Shown: positions 28,995 through 37,770, counted from the first letter of the stretch. The stretch is 64,000 bases of DNA from Saccharothrix sp. ALI-22-I (GCF_001984175.1 NZ_MTQP01000047.1:1-64000), one strand, 5' to 3'. Numbers and translations: made by a program. The notes: a model not told the origin generated them from the sequence alone.

Positions 28995-30040
28995 GCGGCC
29001 CCGCCCGCGTCCCGGTCGAGCGCGGACAGCAGCGCGGCGGCCTCGGCCGCGACCGCCGGGTCGGCGCTGTGCGCGGCGGTGATCCGCAGCGCCCGGGCGG
29101 CGCGGGGGTCGTGGTTGCGGCCCGCGGCGATCGCCTCGCGTTCCCGGACCGAGTCGGCGCGCCGGTCGTAGTCGACGACGTCGAGCGGCAGCTCGTGCCA
29201 GTAGCGGGCCAGCGGGTCGTCCACCCCGCCGCCCGGCCAGGTCCGGTAGACCTCGTCCCACGAGTGGCCGACGTCCAGCTCCAGCGAGTCGCGGCACACC
29301 GGTTCGCGCAGCGGCTGGTATCGGCAGTCGGCGGACAGCCGGGGTCCCCGACCGGTGTTCCGGCCACCGCCGTGCACGGTGTGCGCGGTGAACACCAGCA
29401 CGTCACCCGGCCACATCGGGCCGCTGCGGACCGCGTCGACGGCGGTGTCGATCTCCCAGCCGACGATCGTGCCGGCGGACAACCGCAGTGGCAGGACGCC
29501 GTCGCGGTGGGACCCCGGCACGACCGCCAGCCCGCCCGACCGGGCCGAGACCGGGGCCAACGGGGTCCACGCGGTGAGCGTGCGCGCCGAGCCCTGCACA
29601 CCGGGGTGGTCCTGGTGCCAGCCGCTCACGAACGAGCCCCCGGCGGCCTCCGGTGGCACGAGGCGCAGCACCTTGCGCGGGTGCGGGAAGACCGGTTCGC
29701 CCAGCAGGCCCTCCACCACGCCCAGCAGGGCGGGTGAGTGCATGAGGGCGTGGAACTCGCGGCGGTTCCACATCGCGCGCCGGGTGGCCTCGCGGTCCGG
29801 TTCGCCGCAGCGTGCCATCGCCTCGACGTCGACCGCCGGCAGGCCGTCCTCGGCCGCTTCCGCGGCGTGCAGCCACCCGGCCGCCGCGGCGGTGGCGAGT
29901 ACGAGGTCGCGCACGCGCTCCACCTCTGCTGCCGGCAGCACGCCGCGCAGGAGGAGGTAACCGTCCTCGGCTAGCCGGTCGGCCAGGCGCGGTGCGTCGT
30001 CGAGCAGGGGCGTGGAGTCGGTGTAGTCGTGGTGTTCCAC
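28991..30040 (-). CDS. PhyH-type Fe(II)/2-oxoglutarate dioxygenase
   Basis: This 349-residue phytanoyl-CoA dioxygenase family protein has AGGAGG five bases before GTG 30040. The metal site is visible as H-Q-D in SGWHQDHPGVQG and a distal His in FTAHTVHGGGRN, and an Arg in GRGPRLSADCRYQ should hold 2-oxoglutarate. The N-terminus (RLAEDGYLLLRGVLPAAEVE) is typical. The C-terminus continues beyond the jelly roll for about 90 residues (ending ALLSALDRDAGGAA) with no known motif. It lies between the B12-type ABC ATPase and cbiZ in one operon, with 21 bp and an overlap respectively. A hydroxylase inside a cobalamin uptake operon is unusual; its substrate is unknown. Confidence 0.85.
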   Translation of the reverse strand: MEHHDYTDSTPLLDDAPRLADRLAEDGYLLLRGVLPAAEVERVRDLVLATAAAAGWLHAAEAAEDGLPAVDVEAMARCGEPDREATRRAMWNRREFHALMHSPALLGVVEGLLGEPVFPHPRKVLRLVPPEAAGGSFVSGWHQDHPGVQGSARTLTAWTPLAPVSARSGGLAVVPGSHRDGVLPLRLSAGTIVGWEIDTAVDAVRSGPMWPGDVLVFTAHTVHGGGRNTGRGPRLSADCRYQPLREPVCRDSLELDVGHSWDEVYRTWPGGGVDDPLARYWHELPLDVVDYDRRADSVREREAIAAGRNHDPRAARALRITAAHSADPAVAAEAAALLSALDRDAGGAA

Positions 30041-30061
30041 AGCGGCCTCCTGTGCCTTCGG

Positions 30062-30844
30062 TCAGTCGCGGGAGCGGATCGGCACCACCAGCGGTCCGTC
30101 CTCGGCGTCGATCACCCGGACCCGCGCCTGGTAGTGGGTGGCGATCATCGATTCGGTGATCACCTCGCGCGGCGTACCGGCCGCCACCACACGACCGTCG
30201 ACCAGCAGCACGACCCGGTCGGCGTACACGCCGGCGATCGACAGGTCGTGCATGGTCGTCAGCACGGTCAGCTCGTGGTCGCGGCGCAGGGTGTCCACGA
30301 GGTCGAGGACCTCCTGCTGGTGGCCGATGTCCAGGGCGCTGGTCGGTTCGTCGAGCAGGAGCAGCCGCGCCTCCTGAGCGAGGGCGCGGGCCAGGAACAC
30401 GCGTTGCAGCTCGCCGCCGGACAGCGTCGGCAGTGCGCGGTCGGCGAAGTCCAGCAGTTCCAGCCGGACCAGGACGTCGCGCACCACGTCGAGGTCGGCG
30501 GCCGACTCGCGGCCGAACCTGGGGATGTAGGGGGTGCGGCCGAGCAGGACGTAGTCGAGGACCGTGACGCCGGGCGGCACGACCGGCGACTGGACGACCA
30601 GGGCCACCACTCGGGCCCGCTCGCGGTGCCGCATCCGCCGCACGTCGCGGCCGAACAGCGCCGCGGAACCGGTCGCCGGTACCAGCCCGGTGACCGCGTT
30701 GAGCAGGGTCGACTTGCCCGCACCGTTGGGGCCGATGACCGCCACCCACTCGCCGGCGCCGACGGTCAGGTCCACCCCGTGTAGCACGGCGTTGCCGCCC
30801 AGCTCCACCCGGAGGCCGCGGGCGTCGACCACCGGCGCGGTCAC
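30062..30844 (-). CDS. Cobalamin/iron-siderophore type ABC importer ATPase
   Basis: This 260-residue ATPase of the FecE/BtuD group has Walker A GPNGAGKSTLL, signature LSGGELQRVFLARALAQ, Walker B RLLLLDEPT and the switch His in TTMHDLSIAG. It starts at GTG 30844 overlapping the permease stop (GTGA). With the permease and BtuF-like protein it forms a complete importer, and the downstream cbiZ argues for cobamides rather than siderophores as cargo. Confidence 0.88.
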   Translation of the reverse strand: MTAPVVDARGLRVELGGNAVLHGVDLTVGAGEWVAVIGPNGAGKSTLLNAVTGLVPATGSAALFGRDVRRMRHRERARVVALVVQSPVVPPGVTVLDYVLLGRTPYIPRFGRESAADLDVVRDVLVRLELLDFADRALPTLSGGELQRVFLARALAQEARLLLLDEPTSALDIGHQQEVLDLVDTLRRDHELTVLTTMHDLSIAGVYADRVVLLVDGRVVAAGTPREVITESMIATHYQARVRVIDAEDGPLVVPIRSRD

Positions 30845-31947
30845 AGCCGTGTCCCCTGGCTGGTGGTGCGCAGCACCAGGACGAAGAACGGCGCGCCGAG
30901 GAACGCGGTGACCACACCGATCGGGATCTCCGCCGGTGCCGCGGCGGTGCGCGCCAGCAGGTCGGCGAGCACCAGGAACGCGCCGCCGAACAGCATCGAC
31001 AGCGGCAGGATCGTGCGGTACCCGGCGCCCGCGAGCAGGCGCACGGTGTGCGGCACGATGATCCCCAGGAACCCGATGAGCCCGGAGACCGACACCGCCG
31101 CCGCCGTGCCCAGCGACGCCGCGGCGGCCAGCGCGTACCGCGTGCGCTGCGGGTCCAGCCCCAGCCCGGCGGCCTCCGAGTCGCCCACCGACAGCACGTC
31201 GAGCTGCCGCCGGTGCAGCAGCACGACCACCACCGTCACCACCGCGTAGGGCAGCACCAGCAGGACGTCGCGCCAGCCCGCCGTGCCGAGCCTGCCCAGC
31301 AGCCACGAGTAGATCTCCCGGATCGCGTCGGCGTCGCGCTGCATCAGGAACGTCTGACCGGCGGCCAGGAAGGCCGACACCGCCACGCCCGCCAGGATCA
31401 GGGTGGACGGCGAGCGGTCGCCGCCACCGCGCGCCGCGAGGAGGTAGGTCAGCGAGACGGCGGTGATCGCGCCGACGAACGCGGCGAGCGGGGCGGCCAG
31501 GGGCAGCGCGGCGGTGGCGTCGGCGCCCGCACCGCGGCGCAGCGTGATCACCGCCGTGACGCCGAGGCCCGCTCCCGCCGCCACGCCCAGCAGGTGCGGG
31601 TCTGCCAGCGGGTTGCGGAACACGCCCTGGTAGCAGCCGCCAGCCAGGGCGAGCAGCCCGCCGACCAGCAGGCCCAGCACGACCCTGGGCAGGCGCAGCT
31701 GCACCAGCAGCGCCCGTTCCCGTTCCGACAGCCCGCTGTCCAGGTCGATTCCGGGGAGCAGGTCGAACAGCTCGGCCGCGACAGCGGGCAGGGGGAGCGC
31801 CACCGGTCCGCTGCTCACGCCCACGACCGTCGCGACGAGCACCGACAGCAGGCCGATCCCCAGCCACACCGGCCGCAGCCGGGCGGGTCGCAGCACCGGG
31901 TCGGACGCCCGCCGCGCCGGTGTGCCGGCCCCGGCGGGCCTCACCAC
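30841..31947 (-). CDS. FecCD/BtuC-type ABC importer permease
   Basis: This 368-residue membrane protein of the FecCD family has about ten hydrophobic segments. LRLPRVVLGLLVGGLLALAG and YQGVFRNPLADPHLLGVAAG are the conserved start, and SVSGLIGFLGIIVPHTVRLL is the loop that contacts the ATPase. The start is GTG 31947 or 31944, with GAAGGA upstream, 13 bp after the binding-protein stop. It overlaps the ATPase gene by four bases. Confidence 0.88.
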   Translation of the reverse strand: MVRPAGAGTPARRASDPVLRPARLRPVWLGIGLLSVLVATVVGVSSGPVALPLPAVAAELFDLLPGIDLDSGLSERERALLVQLRLPRVVLGLLVGGLLALAGGCYQGVFRNPLADPHLLGVAAGAGLGVTAVITLRRGAGADATAALPLAAPLAAFVGAITAVSLTYLLAARGGGDRSPSTLILAGVAVSAFLAAGQTFLMQRDADAIREIYSWLLGRLGTAGWRDVLLVLPYAVVTVVVVLLHRRQLDVLSVGDSEAAGLGLDPQRTRYALAAAASLGTAAAVSVSGLIGFLGIIVPHTVRLLAGAGYRTILPLSMLFGGAFLVLADLLARTAAAPAEIPIGVVTAFLGAPFFVLVLRTTSQGTRL

Positions 31948-31960
31948 GGCGGACGGTCCT

Positions 31961-32881
31961 TCACCCGACCTCGCCCGCCGCGTCCGCGATGGTCCGGACC
32001 AGCTCCACCACGCGCGGGCCCCAGCGCGACGCGATGTCGTCGTCCAGGGCCACGATGCGGTCGGTGCGCACCGCCGTGATGCCGCTCCAGCCCGGCCGCG
32101 CCTTGACGGTGTCCGCGCTCTGCCCGCAGCACTTGGTGTCCGCGAGGAAGATCAGGTCCGGGTCGGCGTCGATCAGGAACTCGGCGGACAGTTGCGGATA
32201 CCCCGCGTTCGTGCCCTGGAGGCCGGCCCGGTCGGCCACGTTGACCAGGCCGAGGCGGTCGAACAGCGCCCCGATGAACGTCGTGCCGGTCACCGTGTAG
32301 AGCGCCTGGTCCAGTTCGTAGTAGTAGGTCGGTTCCTCCCTCCGCTCCGGCACGTCCGCCACGATCCCGGCGATGTCGTCGCGCATCCGGGTCACGACGT
32401 TGCCCGCCTCGGCGGCGTGCCCGGTCAGCCGGCCCAGGTCGTCGAGCTGCGTGTATGAGTCGTCCAGGGTCCGCGCCGGGCCCGCCTGGTACACCGGGAT
32501 GCCCAGGGTGTCGAGCTGGTTCGCGATCTGGTTGATGTCGCTGGAGATCACGACCAGGTCCGGCTCGTGGGCGGCGATGGCCTCGGCGTTGGGCTGGAAC
32601 CCAGACAGGTCGGACCGGGGCGCCTCGGGGGGATGGGTCGACTGGTCGTCCACCGCGACCACCTGCCCGCCCGCGCCGATGGCGAAGAGCATCTCGGTGG
32701 CGGTCGGGGCGAGCACCACGATCCGCGCGGGCCGCTCGTCCAGCGTCAGCGGGCCGACGGTGACCGGGAACCCCGCCGTGTCGTCGGGTCGCGGGGTCTC
32801 GGGGGCGGGCGTACCGCAGGAGCCGATCAGGACCCCCACCACGAGCACGGCCGCGACCCGAACGCGTAAGATCACCGGCAC
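31961..32881 (-). CDS. BtuF-like periplasmic-binding lipoprotein
   Basis: This 306-residue class III substrate-binding protein starts at GTG 32881 with GGGAGGT six bases upstream. The lipobox LIGSC gives a lipoprotein anchor. The core LDERPARIVVLAPTATEMLF, FQPNAEAIAAHEPDLVVISS and ADPDLIFLADTKC are typical of the BtuF/FhuD fold. It is the first gene of the five-gene import operon, 113 bp downstream of the ABC ATPase gene at 32995. That gap has a small hairpin (32971-32987) but no recognisable cobalamin riboswitch box. Corrinoid specificity is inferred mainly from cbiZ; a siderophore is the alternative. Confidence 0.82.
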   Translation of the reverse strand: MPVILRVRVAAVLVVGVLIGSCGTPAPETPRPDDTAGFPVTVGPLTLDERPARIVVLAPTATEMLFAIGAGGQVVAVDDQSTHPPEAPRSDLSGFQPNAEAIAAHEPDLVVISSDINQIANQLDTLGIPVYQAGPARTLDDSYTQLDDLGRLTGHAAEAGNVVTRMRDDIAGIVADVPERREEPTYYYELDQALYTVTGTTFIGALFDRLGLVNVADRAGLQGTNAGYPQLSAEFLIDADPDLIFLADTKCCGQSADTVKARPGWSGITAVRTDRIVALDDDIASRWGPRVVELVRTIADAAGEVG

Positions 32882-32970
32882 CTGGCCACCTCCCGGTTCG
32901 GACCTTACCGACCTGGACCGGCCCCGGAATGGGCCGTCCGACGTAGTCTCATGCGACCCGGGGCGGGATA

Positions 32971-32987
32971 TTCCCCCTTGCGGGGAA
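32971..32987 (-). terminator. Short hairpin between ABC ATPase and btuF-like gene
   Basis: TTCCCC (32971-32976) and GGGGAA (32982-32987) can pair around a 5-base loop, with GCAA in the loop on the minus strand. It lies just beyond the ABC ATPase stop at 32995 and may end that transcript or stabilise the downstream operon. The evidence is weak. Confidence 0.35.
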
Positions 32988-32994
32988 AGGAAGT

Positions 32995-33903
32995 TCAGTC
33001 GCGCAGCTGGCGTCCGGTGAGGGTGACGAACACGTCCTCCAACGTGGCCTGCCGCGTGGTGAGGCCGCCGATGCGGAAACCCGCCGACGCGGCCCGCGCG
33101 AACAGGGCCTCGACCGTCGTGTGGACCTCGGTCACGGTGAGCGCGTAGCCGTCGTCGAGCCGCTGCACCGATTGCACGCCGGGCAAGGCGGTGAAATCGT
33201 GCTCGCCGTCGACCGCGAACTCCACCACCCCGGTGCCGCCCAGCTCGGCGATCAGCGCCGCGGGCGTGCCCTGGGCGATCACCCGGCCGTGGTCGATCAC
33301 CGCGACCCGGTCGCACAGCCGCTCGGCCTCGTCGATGTAGTGCGTGCTCAGCACCACGGTGCGGCCCCGCGCGCGCAGCTGCTCCAGCACCTCCCAGATC
33401 CGGCGGCGCGCCTGCGGGTCCAGCCCCGCCGTCGGCTCGTCCAGCAGCAGCAGCCGCGGGTCGCCGACCAGCGCGCAACCCACGGCAACCCGCTGCTTCT
33501 GCCCGCCGGACAGGTGCACGAACAGGGCGTCCTGCCGGTCGGCCAGGCCCAGCAGGTCGATCAGCGCGTCGACCGTCGGCCCCTGCCGGTAGAAGGAGCG
33601 GAACAGCCGGAGCAGCTCCCGCACGGTCAGGTGGTCGGGCAGGTGCGTCTCCTGCAGCGCGATGCCCACCTCGGCACGCAGCCGCTTGTCCCGACCCCAC
33701 CGGCCGTCGAGCACCACGACCTCGCCGCCGTCCGCGGCGAGCAGACCGGCGATGATCTCCATGGTGGTGGTCTTGCCCGCGCCGTTGGGGCCGAGCACGC
33801 CGAAGCACTCGCCCTCGCGCACGTCGAGGTCGAGACCGTCGAGCGCGGTCACGGCACCGTAGCGCTTGACCAGTTCCCGGCACCGCACCGCGAGTGACGA
33901 CAT
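32995..33903 (-). CDS. Drug-type ABC exporter ATPase (DrrA-like)
   Basis: This 302-residue ATPase has Walker A GPNGAGKTTTMEIIAG, signature HLSGGQKQRVAVGCALV, Walker B LLLLDEPTAGLDPQ and switch His in LSTHYIDEAERLCD. A C-terminal regulatory extension of about 90 residues (GVVEFAVDGEHDFTALPGVQ) follows, as in DrrA/CcmA-type exporters. Its presumed partner permease is divergent, starting 29 bp away. This arrangement is uncommon for ABC-2 systems, which are usually co-transcribed. Confidence 0.88.
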   Translation of the reverse strand: MSSLAVRCRELVKRYGAVTALDGLDLDVREGECFGVLGPNGAGKTTTMEIIAGLLAADGGEVVVLDGRWGRDKRLRAEVGIALQETHLPDHLTVRELLRLFRSFYRQGPTVDALIDLLGLADRQDALFVHLSGGQKQRVAVGCALVGDPRLLLLDEPTAGLDPQARRRIWEVLEQLRARGRTVVLSTHYIDEAERLCDRVAVIDHGRVIAQGTPAALIAELGGTGVVEFAVDGEHDFTALPGVQSVQRLDDGYALTVTEVHTTVEALFARAASAGFRIGGLTTRQATLEDVFVTLTGRQLRD

Positions 33904-33932
33904 GATCTCGCGACGCTACCATCGGCGGCGCC
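33904..33932. promoter_or_regulatory. Bidirectional promoter with overlapping -10 boxes
   Basis: Only 29 bp separate the two divergent ABC start codons. On the plus strand TACCAT (33917-33922) fits a -10 box placed for a start of transcription 3-4 bases before ATG 33933. On the minus strand TAGCGT (complement of 33913-33918) is placed for initiation almost at ATG 33903. The two hexamers share the TA at 33917-33918. Neither gene has room for a Shine-Dalgarno at normal spacing from such a start, so both mRNAs would be leaderless or nearly so. Confidence 0.5.
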
Positions 33933-34694
33933 ATGAACTTCCACGCATTCCAGTTCGGCCAGCTGGCCCTGGCGCGGTTGCGCACCTACTACCGCGAGCC
34001 GGGCAGCGTGTTCTGGACGTTTGCCTCGCCGGTACTGCTGGCCCTGGTGCTGGGTCTGGCGTTCCGCGACGTCGGCTCCGGCTCCGGTCGCGACGAGGAC
34101 TACGTCCACTTCCTGATCCCCGGCCTGATCGGCATGGGCCTGATGACCAGTGGGCTGTGGGGCGTGGGCTACTCCGTCGCCGACCTGCGCATCCGCAAGC
34201 TGGTCAAGCGGATGGTCGCCACGCCGATGCACAAATCGGCGTTCCTGTTCAGCTTCGTCGTGGTGCGCGCCCTGGTGATGCTGCTGGAGCTGCCGATCCT
34301 GCTGGTGTTCGGCGTCCTGGTGTTCGACCTCCCCGTCCGCGGGTCACTGGTGCTGCTGGTCGCGGTGACGGCGCTCGGCGCGCTCGTGTTCGCGGGCATC
34401 GGCCTGCTCGTCGCGGCCCGCGTCCGGAGCCTCCAGACGGTCAGCGGCCTGCTCAGCTCCGCCACCATGCCGATGTACCTGGGCTCCGGCGTGTTCTTCC
34501 CGTCCACGCGCTACCCGGAGGTCCTCCAACCGCTGCTGGAGTTGCTGCCGCTGACGACGGTCAACGACGTGCTGCGGGCAGTCGTGATCGAGGGTGCCGG
34601 CCCGTCCGCCATCGCCGGCGGCGTGGCGGTGATGCTGGCGTGGGTGGTGGGCAGCTTCACGGTGGCGACGCTGATCTTCCGCTGGTCGGGCTGA
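33933..34694 (+). CDS. ABC-2 type exporter permease (DrrB-like)
   Basis: This 253-residue membrane protein has six hydrophobic segments. The conserved ABC-2 elements are YYREPGSVFWTFASPVLLAL at the N-terminus, IRKLVKRMVATPMHKSAFLF as the coupling helix, and SGVFFPSTRYPEVLQPLLEL toward the end. It should pair with the divergent ATPase at 32995 to export a small hydrophobic molecule or lipid. It converges on the radical SAM gene with 12 bp between stops. Confidence 0.88.
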   Translation: MNFHAFQFGQLALARLRTYYREPGSVFWTFASPVLLALVLGLAFRDVGSGSGRDEDYVHFLIPGLIGMGLMTSGLWGVGYSVADLRIRKLVKRMVATPMHKSAFLFSFVVVRALVMLLELPILLVFGVLVFDLPVRGSLVLLVAVTALGALVFAGIGLLVAARVRSLQTVSGLLSSATMPMYLGSGVFFPSTRYPEVLQPLLELLPLTTVNDVLRAVVIEGAGPSAIAGGVAVMLAWVVGSFTVATLIFRWSG

Positions 34695-34706
34695 CCGGCG
34701 AGGTCC

Positions 34707-36125
34707 TCACTCGTGCGGCTTGAGGTGGCAGCCGCGCTCCACGTGCACCACCTCGCCGGTGCGGTCGAGTTCGAGCATCCGGCGGTGGTAGGACAGCACC
34801 CGGTCGTAGTCGACGCCGAGCAGCGGGCCGTGACCCCTGGTCCGGATCTGGTCCGCGGTCCACGACCGGTAGTGGCCGGGGTCGCGCAGCAGCCCTTCGT
34901 CGAGGCAGCGCCGGTACGTGTCGGTGCCCGGAAGAGGGGTGAGGATGTTCGGGTTCGGGCTGTGCGGCCGGGTCTCGGCCAGGAACTCCATGGTCAGCTC
35001 GTAGTCCTCGGTGGTCTCACCGGGCACGCCCAGCAGGAGGTTGGCGCCGAAGCGGATGCCGTGCTCGGCGCACAGCTCGGTGGCCCGGAGCTGCGTGCGC
35101 GCGTTCCCCGGCTTGCGCAGCGCGCGCAGCAACCTGGGCGAGGCGGTCTCGAAACCGAACCACACCAGGCAGTTCGCGCCGGCCAGCGCCTCGGCCACGG
35201 CCGGGGTGAAGTGCGTCGAAGTGCAGTTGAAGCTGAACTCCACGTCGGGCAGGTCGGTCTTCATGAACTCGGCGAATCGCGCGAAGTCCGGGTAGGCGGG
35301 CGCGATGGAGTCGACCAGGATGACGTAGTTCGTGTCGTAGCGGTCGACGAAGTACCGCACCTCCGCGACCACGTCGGCCAAGGGCCTGGCGCGGCCGGCC
35401 TTGGGCGCGAACCAGTCGTTCTGGATGGTGCAGTACCGGCAGTGGAACGGGCAACCGCGCCCCAGCTCCAGGTAGATCGACCGGAACTCGCGGGTGGCCG
35501 GGAAGCGCTCGGCGGACAGGCCGCGCAGCGCGTCCACGTCGACCAGACCGTCGTCGCGGCTCGCCAGCTCGGCCACCGCCTCCGCGGTCAGCCCGGTCAG
35601 GCTCGCCGCCCGCGACGTCGACACGAAGGAGGGCGGGCGGTACACGTCCCGGTAGGCGGCGTCGTCGCGCGGCTGCGGGTAGTCCAGCAGGTCGAACGGC
35701 TCACCCTGGAGGACCTGCTCCTCCGGGCGGCGCCCCCGCTCGATGTCCGTGACGAGGCGGGGCAGGGTGCGCTCGCCCTCACCACGCACGACGTGGTCGA
35801 ACAACCCGCTGTCCACGAGTTCCCCGGGTAACACGGTGGGGTGTGCCCCGCCGCCGATGGTGATCCGGCCCTGCTCGCGGCACAGCGCGGCTACCTCGAA
35901 CGCCTCGTCACGCGAGTGGGACATGAAGCTGATCGCCACGACGTCCCCGCTCGTCGCGGCGAGCTCGTCGGCCAGAGGCGCCTCGCACAGCCGGGTGTCC
36001 AGCAGTTCCACCTCGTGCCCGGCGGCGGTCAGGCAGGAGGCCAACAGCGGTGTGGTCAGCGGTGCGGTCCACAGCGGGAAACCGACCTGCTCGGGTTCGG
36101 CGACGAACGCCAAGGTCACCTTCAC
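34707..36125 (-). CDS. B12-binding radical SAM enzyme
   Basis: This 472-residue protein starts at GTG 36125 after GGGAGGA; a TTG at 36215 is possible but adds an atypical N-terminus. Residues 1-130 are a cobalamin-binding-like Rossmann domain (VKVTLAFVAEPEQVGFPLW, ISFMSHSRDEAFEVAALCRE, GGGAHPTVLPGELVDSG). The radical SAM cluster motif is C-x3-C-x2-C in GCPFHCRYCTIQNDW. Downstream motifs LVWFGFETASPRLLRALRKP and FGANLLLGVPGETTEDYELT are typical of class B methyltransferase-like members. The domain lacks an obvious D-x-H-x2-G motif, as is usual for this class. The neighbouring corrinoid import operon suggests its cofactor supply. Substrate unknown. Confidence 0.85.
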   Translation of the reverse strand: MKVTLAFVAEPEQVGFPLWTAPLTTPLLASCLTAAGHEVELLDTRLCEAPLADELAATSGDVVAISFMSHSRDEAFEVAALCREQGRITIGGGAHPTVLPGELVDSGLFDHVVRGEGERTLPRLVTDIERGRRPEEQVLQGEPFDLLDYPQPRDDAAYRDVYRPPSFVSTSRAASLTGLTAEAVAELASRDDGLVDVDALRGLSAERFPATREFRSIYLELGRGCPFHCRYCTIQNDWFAPKAGRARPLADVVAEVRYFVDRYDTNYVILVDSIAPAYPDFARFAEFMKTDLPDVEFSFNCTSTHFTPAVAEALAGANCLVWFGFETASPRLLRALRKPGNARTQLRATELCAEHGIRFGANLLLGVPGETTEDYELTMEFLAETRPHSPNPNILTPLPGTDTYRRCLDEGLLRDPGHYRSWTADQIRTRGHGPLLGVDYDRVLSYHRRMLELDRTGEVVHVERGCHLKPHE

Positions 36126-36459
36126 GACTTCCTCCCAGAAGCGACTCGTCGTTTCTCCCGCCACCGTTCGCGCGGCCGGAGAACTCGTTGAACTGGTAGG
36201 GCACTCCACGCTCAACGGCTACCACCGGCCTGCCGGCCGCGGACACGCCACGAGGTGGCGCGCGCCCCGAGTCGGGGAGAGCACTGGAGATCGGCGGCGG
36301 CGTCGGAGGGACCTGCCCTGCGCCACCTGCCCTGCCCACTCGGCTCCAGCAACCTGCAATCACTACCACACGGTCGTGACTCTCCTCCATGCAAAGAGAG
36401 CGGCTGCCGCATGAGCAGGCGTCGACACCACGGCGCGGTGGTCCTTACTGCTGCGTTCC
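36126..36459. other. Gap upstream of the radical SAM gene
   Basis: This 334-bp stretch lies between the radical SAM start and the IS630-type fragment. It holds the promoter of the radical SAM gene and some direct repetition (GCAGGGCAGGT twice near 36320). I see no convincing gene, riboswitch or precursor peptide. Confidence 0.4.
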
Positions 36460-36890
36460 TCAAAGGTGGTAGATAAACCGGCGTCGCAGCTTCCTGGGTT
36501 TGGGCGCCGGACGGCCCCATACCCAGGGTCTGGCACGGGCGTTGAGGGCCGCTGTGGCCTGCCGGGTGGCGTGGTCGATCTCGTTGGGGTCGGCGAAGCT
36601 CTGTCCGGCCAGTGCTTCGCGGCGGAACAGTCGCCACCAGGGTTCCTGGAGGTTGAGCCGGCAGGCGCCGACGGGGATGAACGCGTGTTTGATGCGGGGG
36701 TGGTCGAGCAGCCATTCGCGGGTGGATTTGCTGTTGTGGCTGGAGAGGTTGTCGGTGATGACGTGGATGTCGCCGACCGGGTTGGCCTGTTCCGGCATCT
36801 CCAGGAACCGTTGGTAGTAGAGGCTGTTGCGCGATGATGCGGTGAGGGTGACGGCCTGGCCGTCACGCACGCGGATAGCTCCGTAGACCC
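36460..36890 (-). pseudogene. IS630-family transposase, C-terminal fragment
   Basis: About 143 residues remain: the second catalytic Asp in DIHVITDNLSSHNSKSTREW, the final Glu in CRLNLQEPWWRLFRREALAG, and the basic tail RKLRRRFIYHL. The N-terminal HTH and first Asp are missing, and the frame begins at the left end of IS-C at 36891. Confidence 0.82.
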
Positions 36891-37010
36891 TGTGGGGTGC
36901 CAGAACTCTGCACCTGGGCACTGAGCTGCGGTGATCGCGCACCATGAGCCGTAGGAGCATGATCGCGAGGCGTGGCGTTACGACTGCTGTACCTGATCTT
37001 CGTCCGACTT
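36891..37010 (+). mobile_element. IS-C: left end only of the TGTGGGG-ended IS
   Basis: The sequence from TGTGGGGTGCCAGAACTCTG to the eleventh codon of the transposase (GCGTTACGACTGCTGTACCT ... TTCGTCCG) matches the first 120 bp of IS-A and IS-D, then stops matching. The rest of the element is absent; IS256-type sequence follows directly. It also truncates the IS630-type gene on its left. Confidence 0.88.
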
Positions 37011-37770
37011 CGCGCCGTAGAGCTGGGCGAACGTCTTGACCGCCGCCTCGGCGTGGTCGCGGTCCTCGGCGTTGTAGATGTCCTGGATCGCCTTCTTCGC
37101 CCCCGGCTGCGCGGACTTCGGCATTACGTCGAGGACGTTTGCGGTTTTGTGAACCCAGCACCTTTGCTCGCGGGTTTCGGGGAACACCTCCGCGAGGGCC
37201 TTCCGGAAACCCAGGGCGCCGTCGCCGACCGCGAGGACGGGGGCGCGCTTGCCGCGGCGGGCACAGTCGCGCATCAGATCCGCCCACGACTCGGCGGACT
37301 CACGGTAGCCGTCCTTGAGTGCGACCAGCTCCTTCGATCCGTCCGCGCGGACCCCGATGAGCACCAGGACGCAGGCTTTGGCCTCCTCCAGGCGGACGTT
37401 GAGGTGGATGCCGTCGGCCCACACGTACACGTAGTCGACCTCCGCGAGGTCGCGGTCCATGAAGGCGGCGTGATCGGTCTGCCACTGCGCTGTCAGACGC
37501 GTGACCGTTGCAGGCGAGAGCCCGGCCGAGCTGCCCAGGAACTGCTCCAGCGCGGGCACGAAGTCGCCCGAGGACAGGCCATGCAGGTAGAGCAGGGGCA
37601 GCACCTCGCTGATCTTTGGGGATTTGCGGCACCAGGGCGGCAGGATCGCCGAGGAGAACCGCTCGCGCTCGCCCGTGGCCTCGTCGACACGCTTGTCGTT
37701 CACACGCGGAGCTTTGACCTCGACCGTTCCGGCAGCGGTAGTGACCTTCCGGGGCTGGTGGTAGAGGAAT
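37011..37770 (-). pseudogene. IS256-family (Mutator) transposase, central fragment
   Basis: About 250 residues of an IS256 transposase, beginning FLYHQPRKVTTAAGTVEVKA and containing the first two catalytic Asp residues in VYVWADGIHLNVRL and VLAVGDGALGFRKALA. It ends at YNAEDRDHAEAAVKTFAQLY, before the final Glu region. Both ends are truncated: on the left by IS-C and on the right by another IS256 end. Its overlap with the fragment at 38697 shows clear sequence differences, so these are different copies. Confidence 0.85.

Noticed and set aside
32882-32994. Cobalamin riboswitch expected upstream of the corrinoid import operon
   Set aside because: I could not find a B12-box or the long paired leader in the 113-bp gap; only a small hairpin is present.
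36126-36300. Possible precursor peptide (VPYQFNEFSGRANGGG) upstream of the radical SAM gene
   Set aside because: The frame has no good start, does not stop before the radical SAM gene and overlaps it by over 200 bp, so it is probably chance coding.
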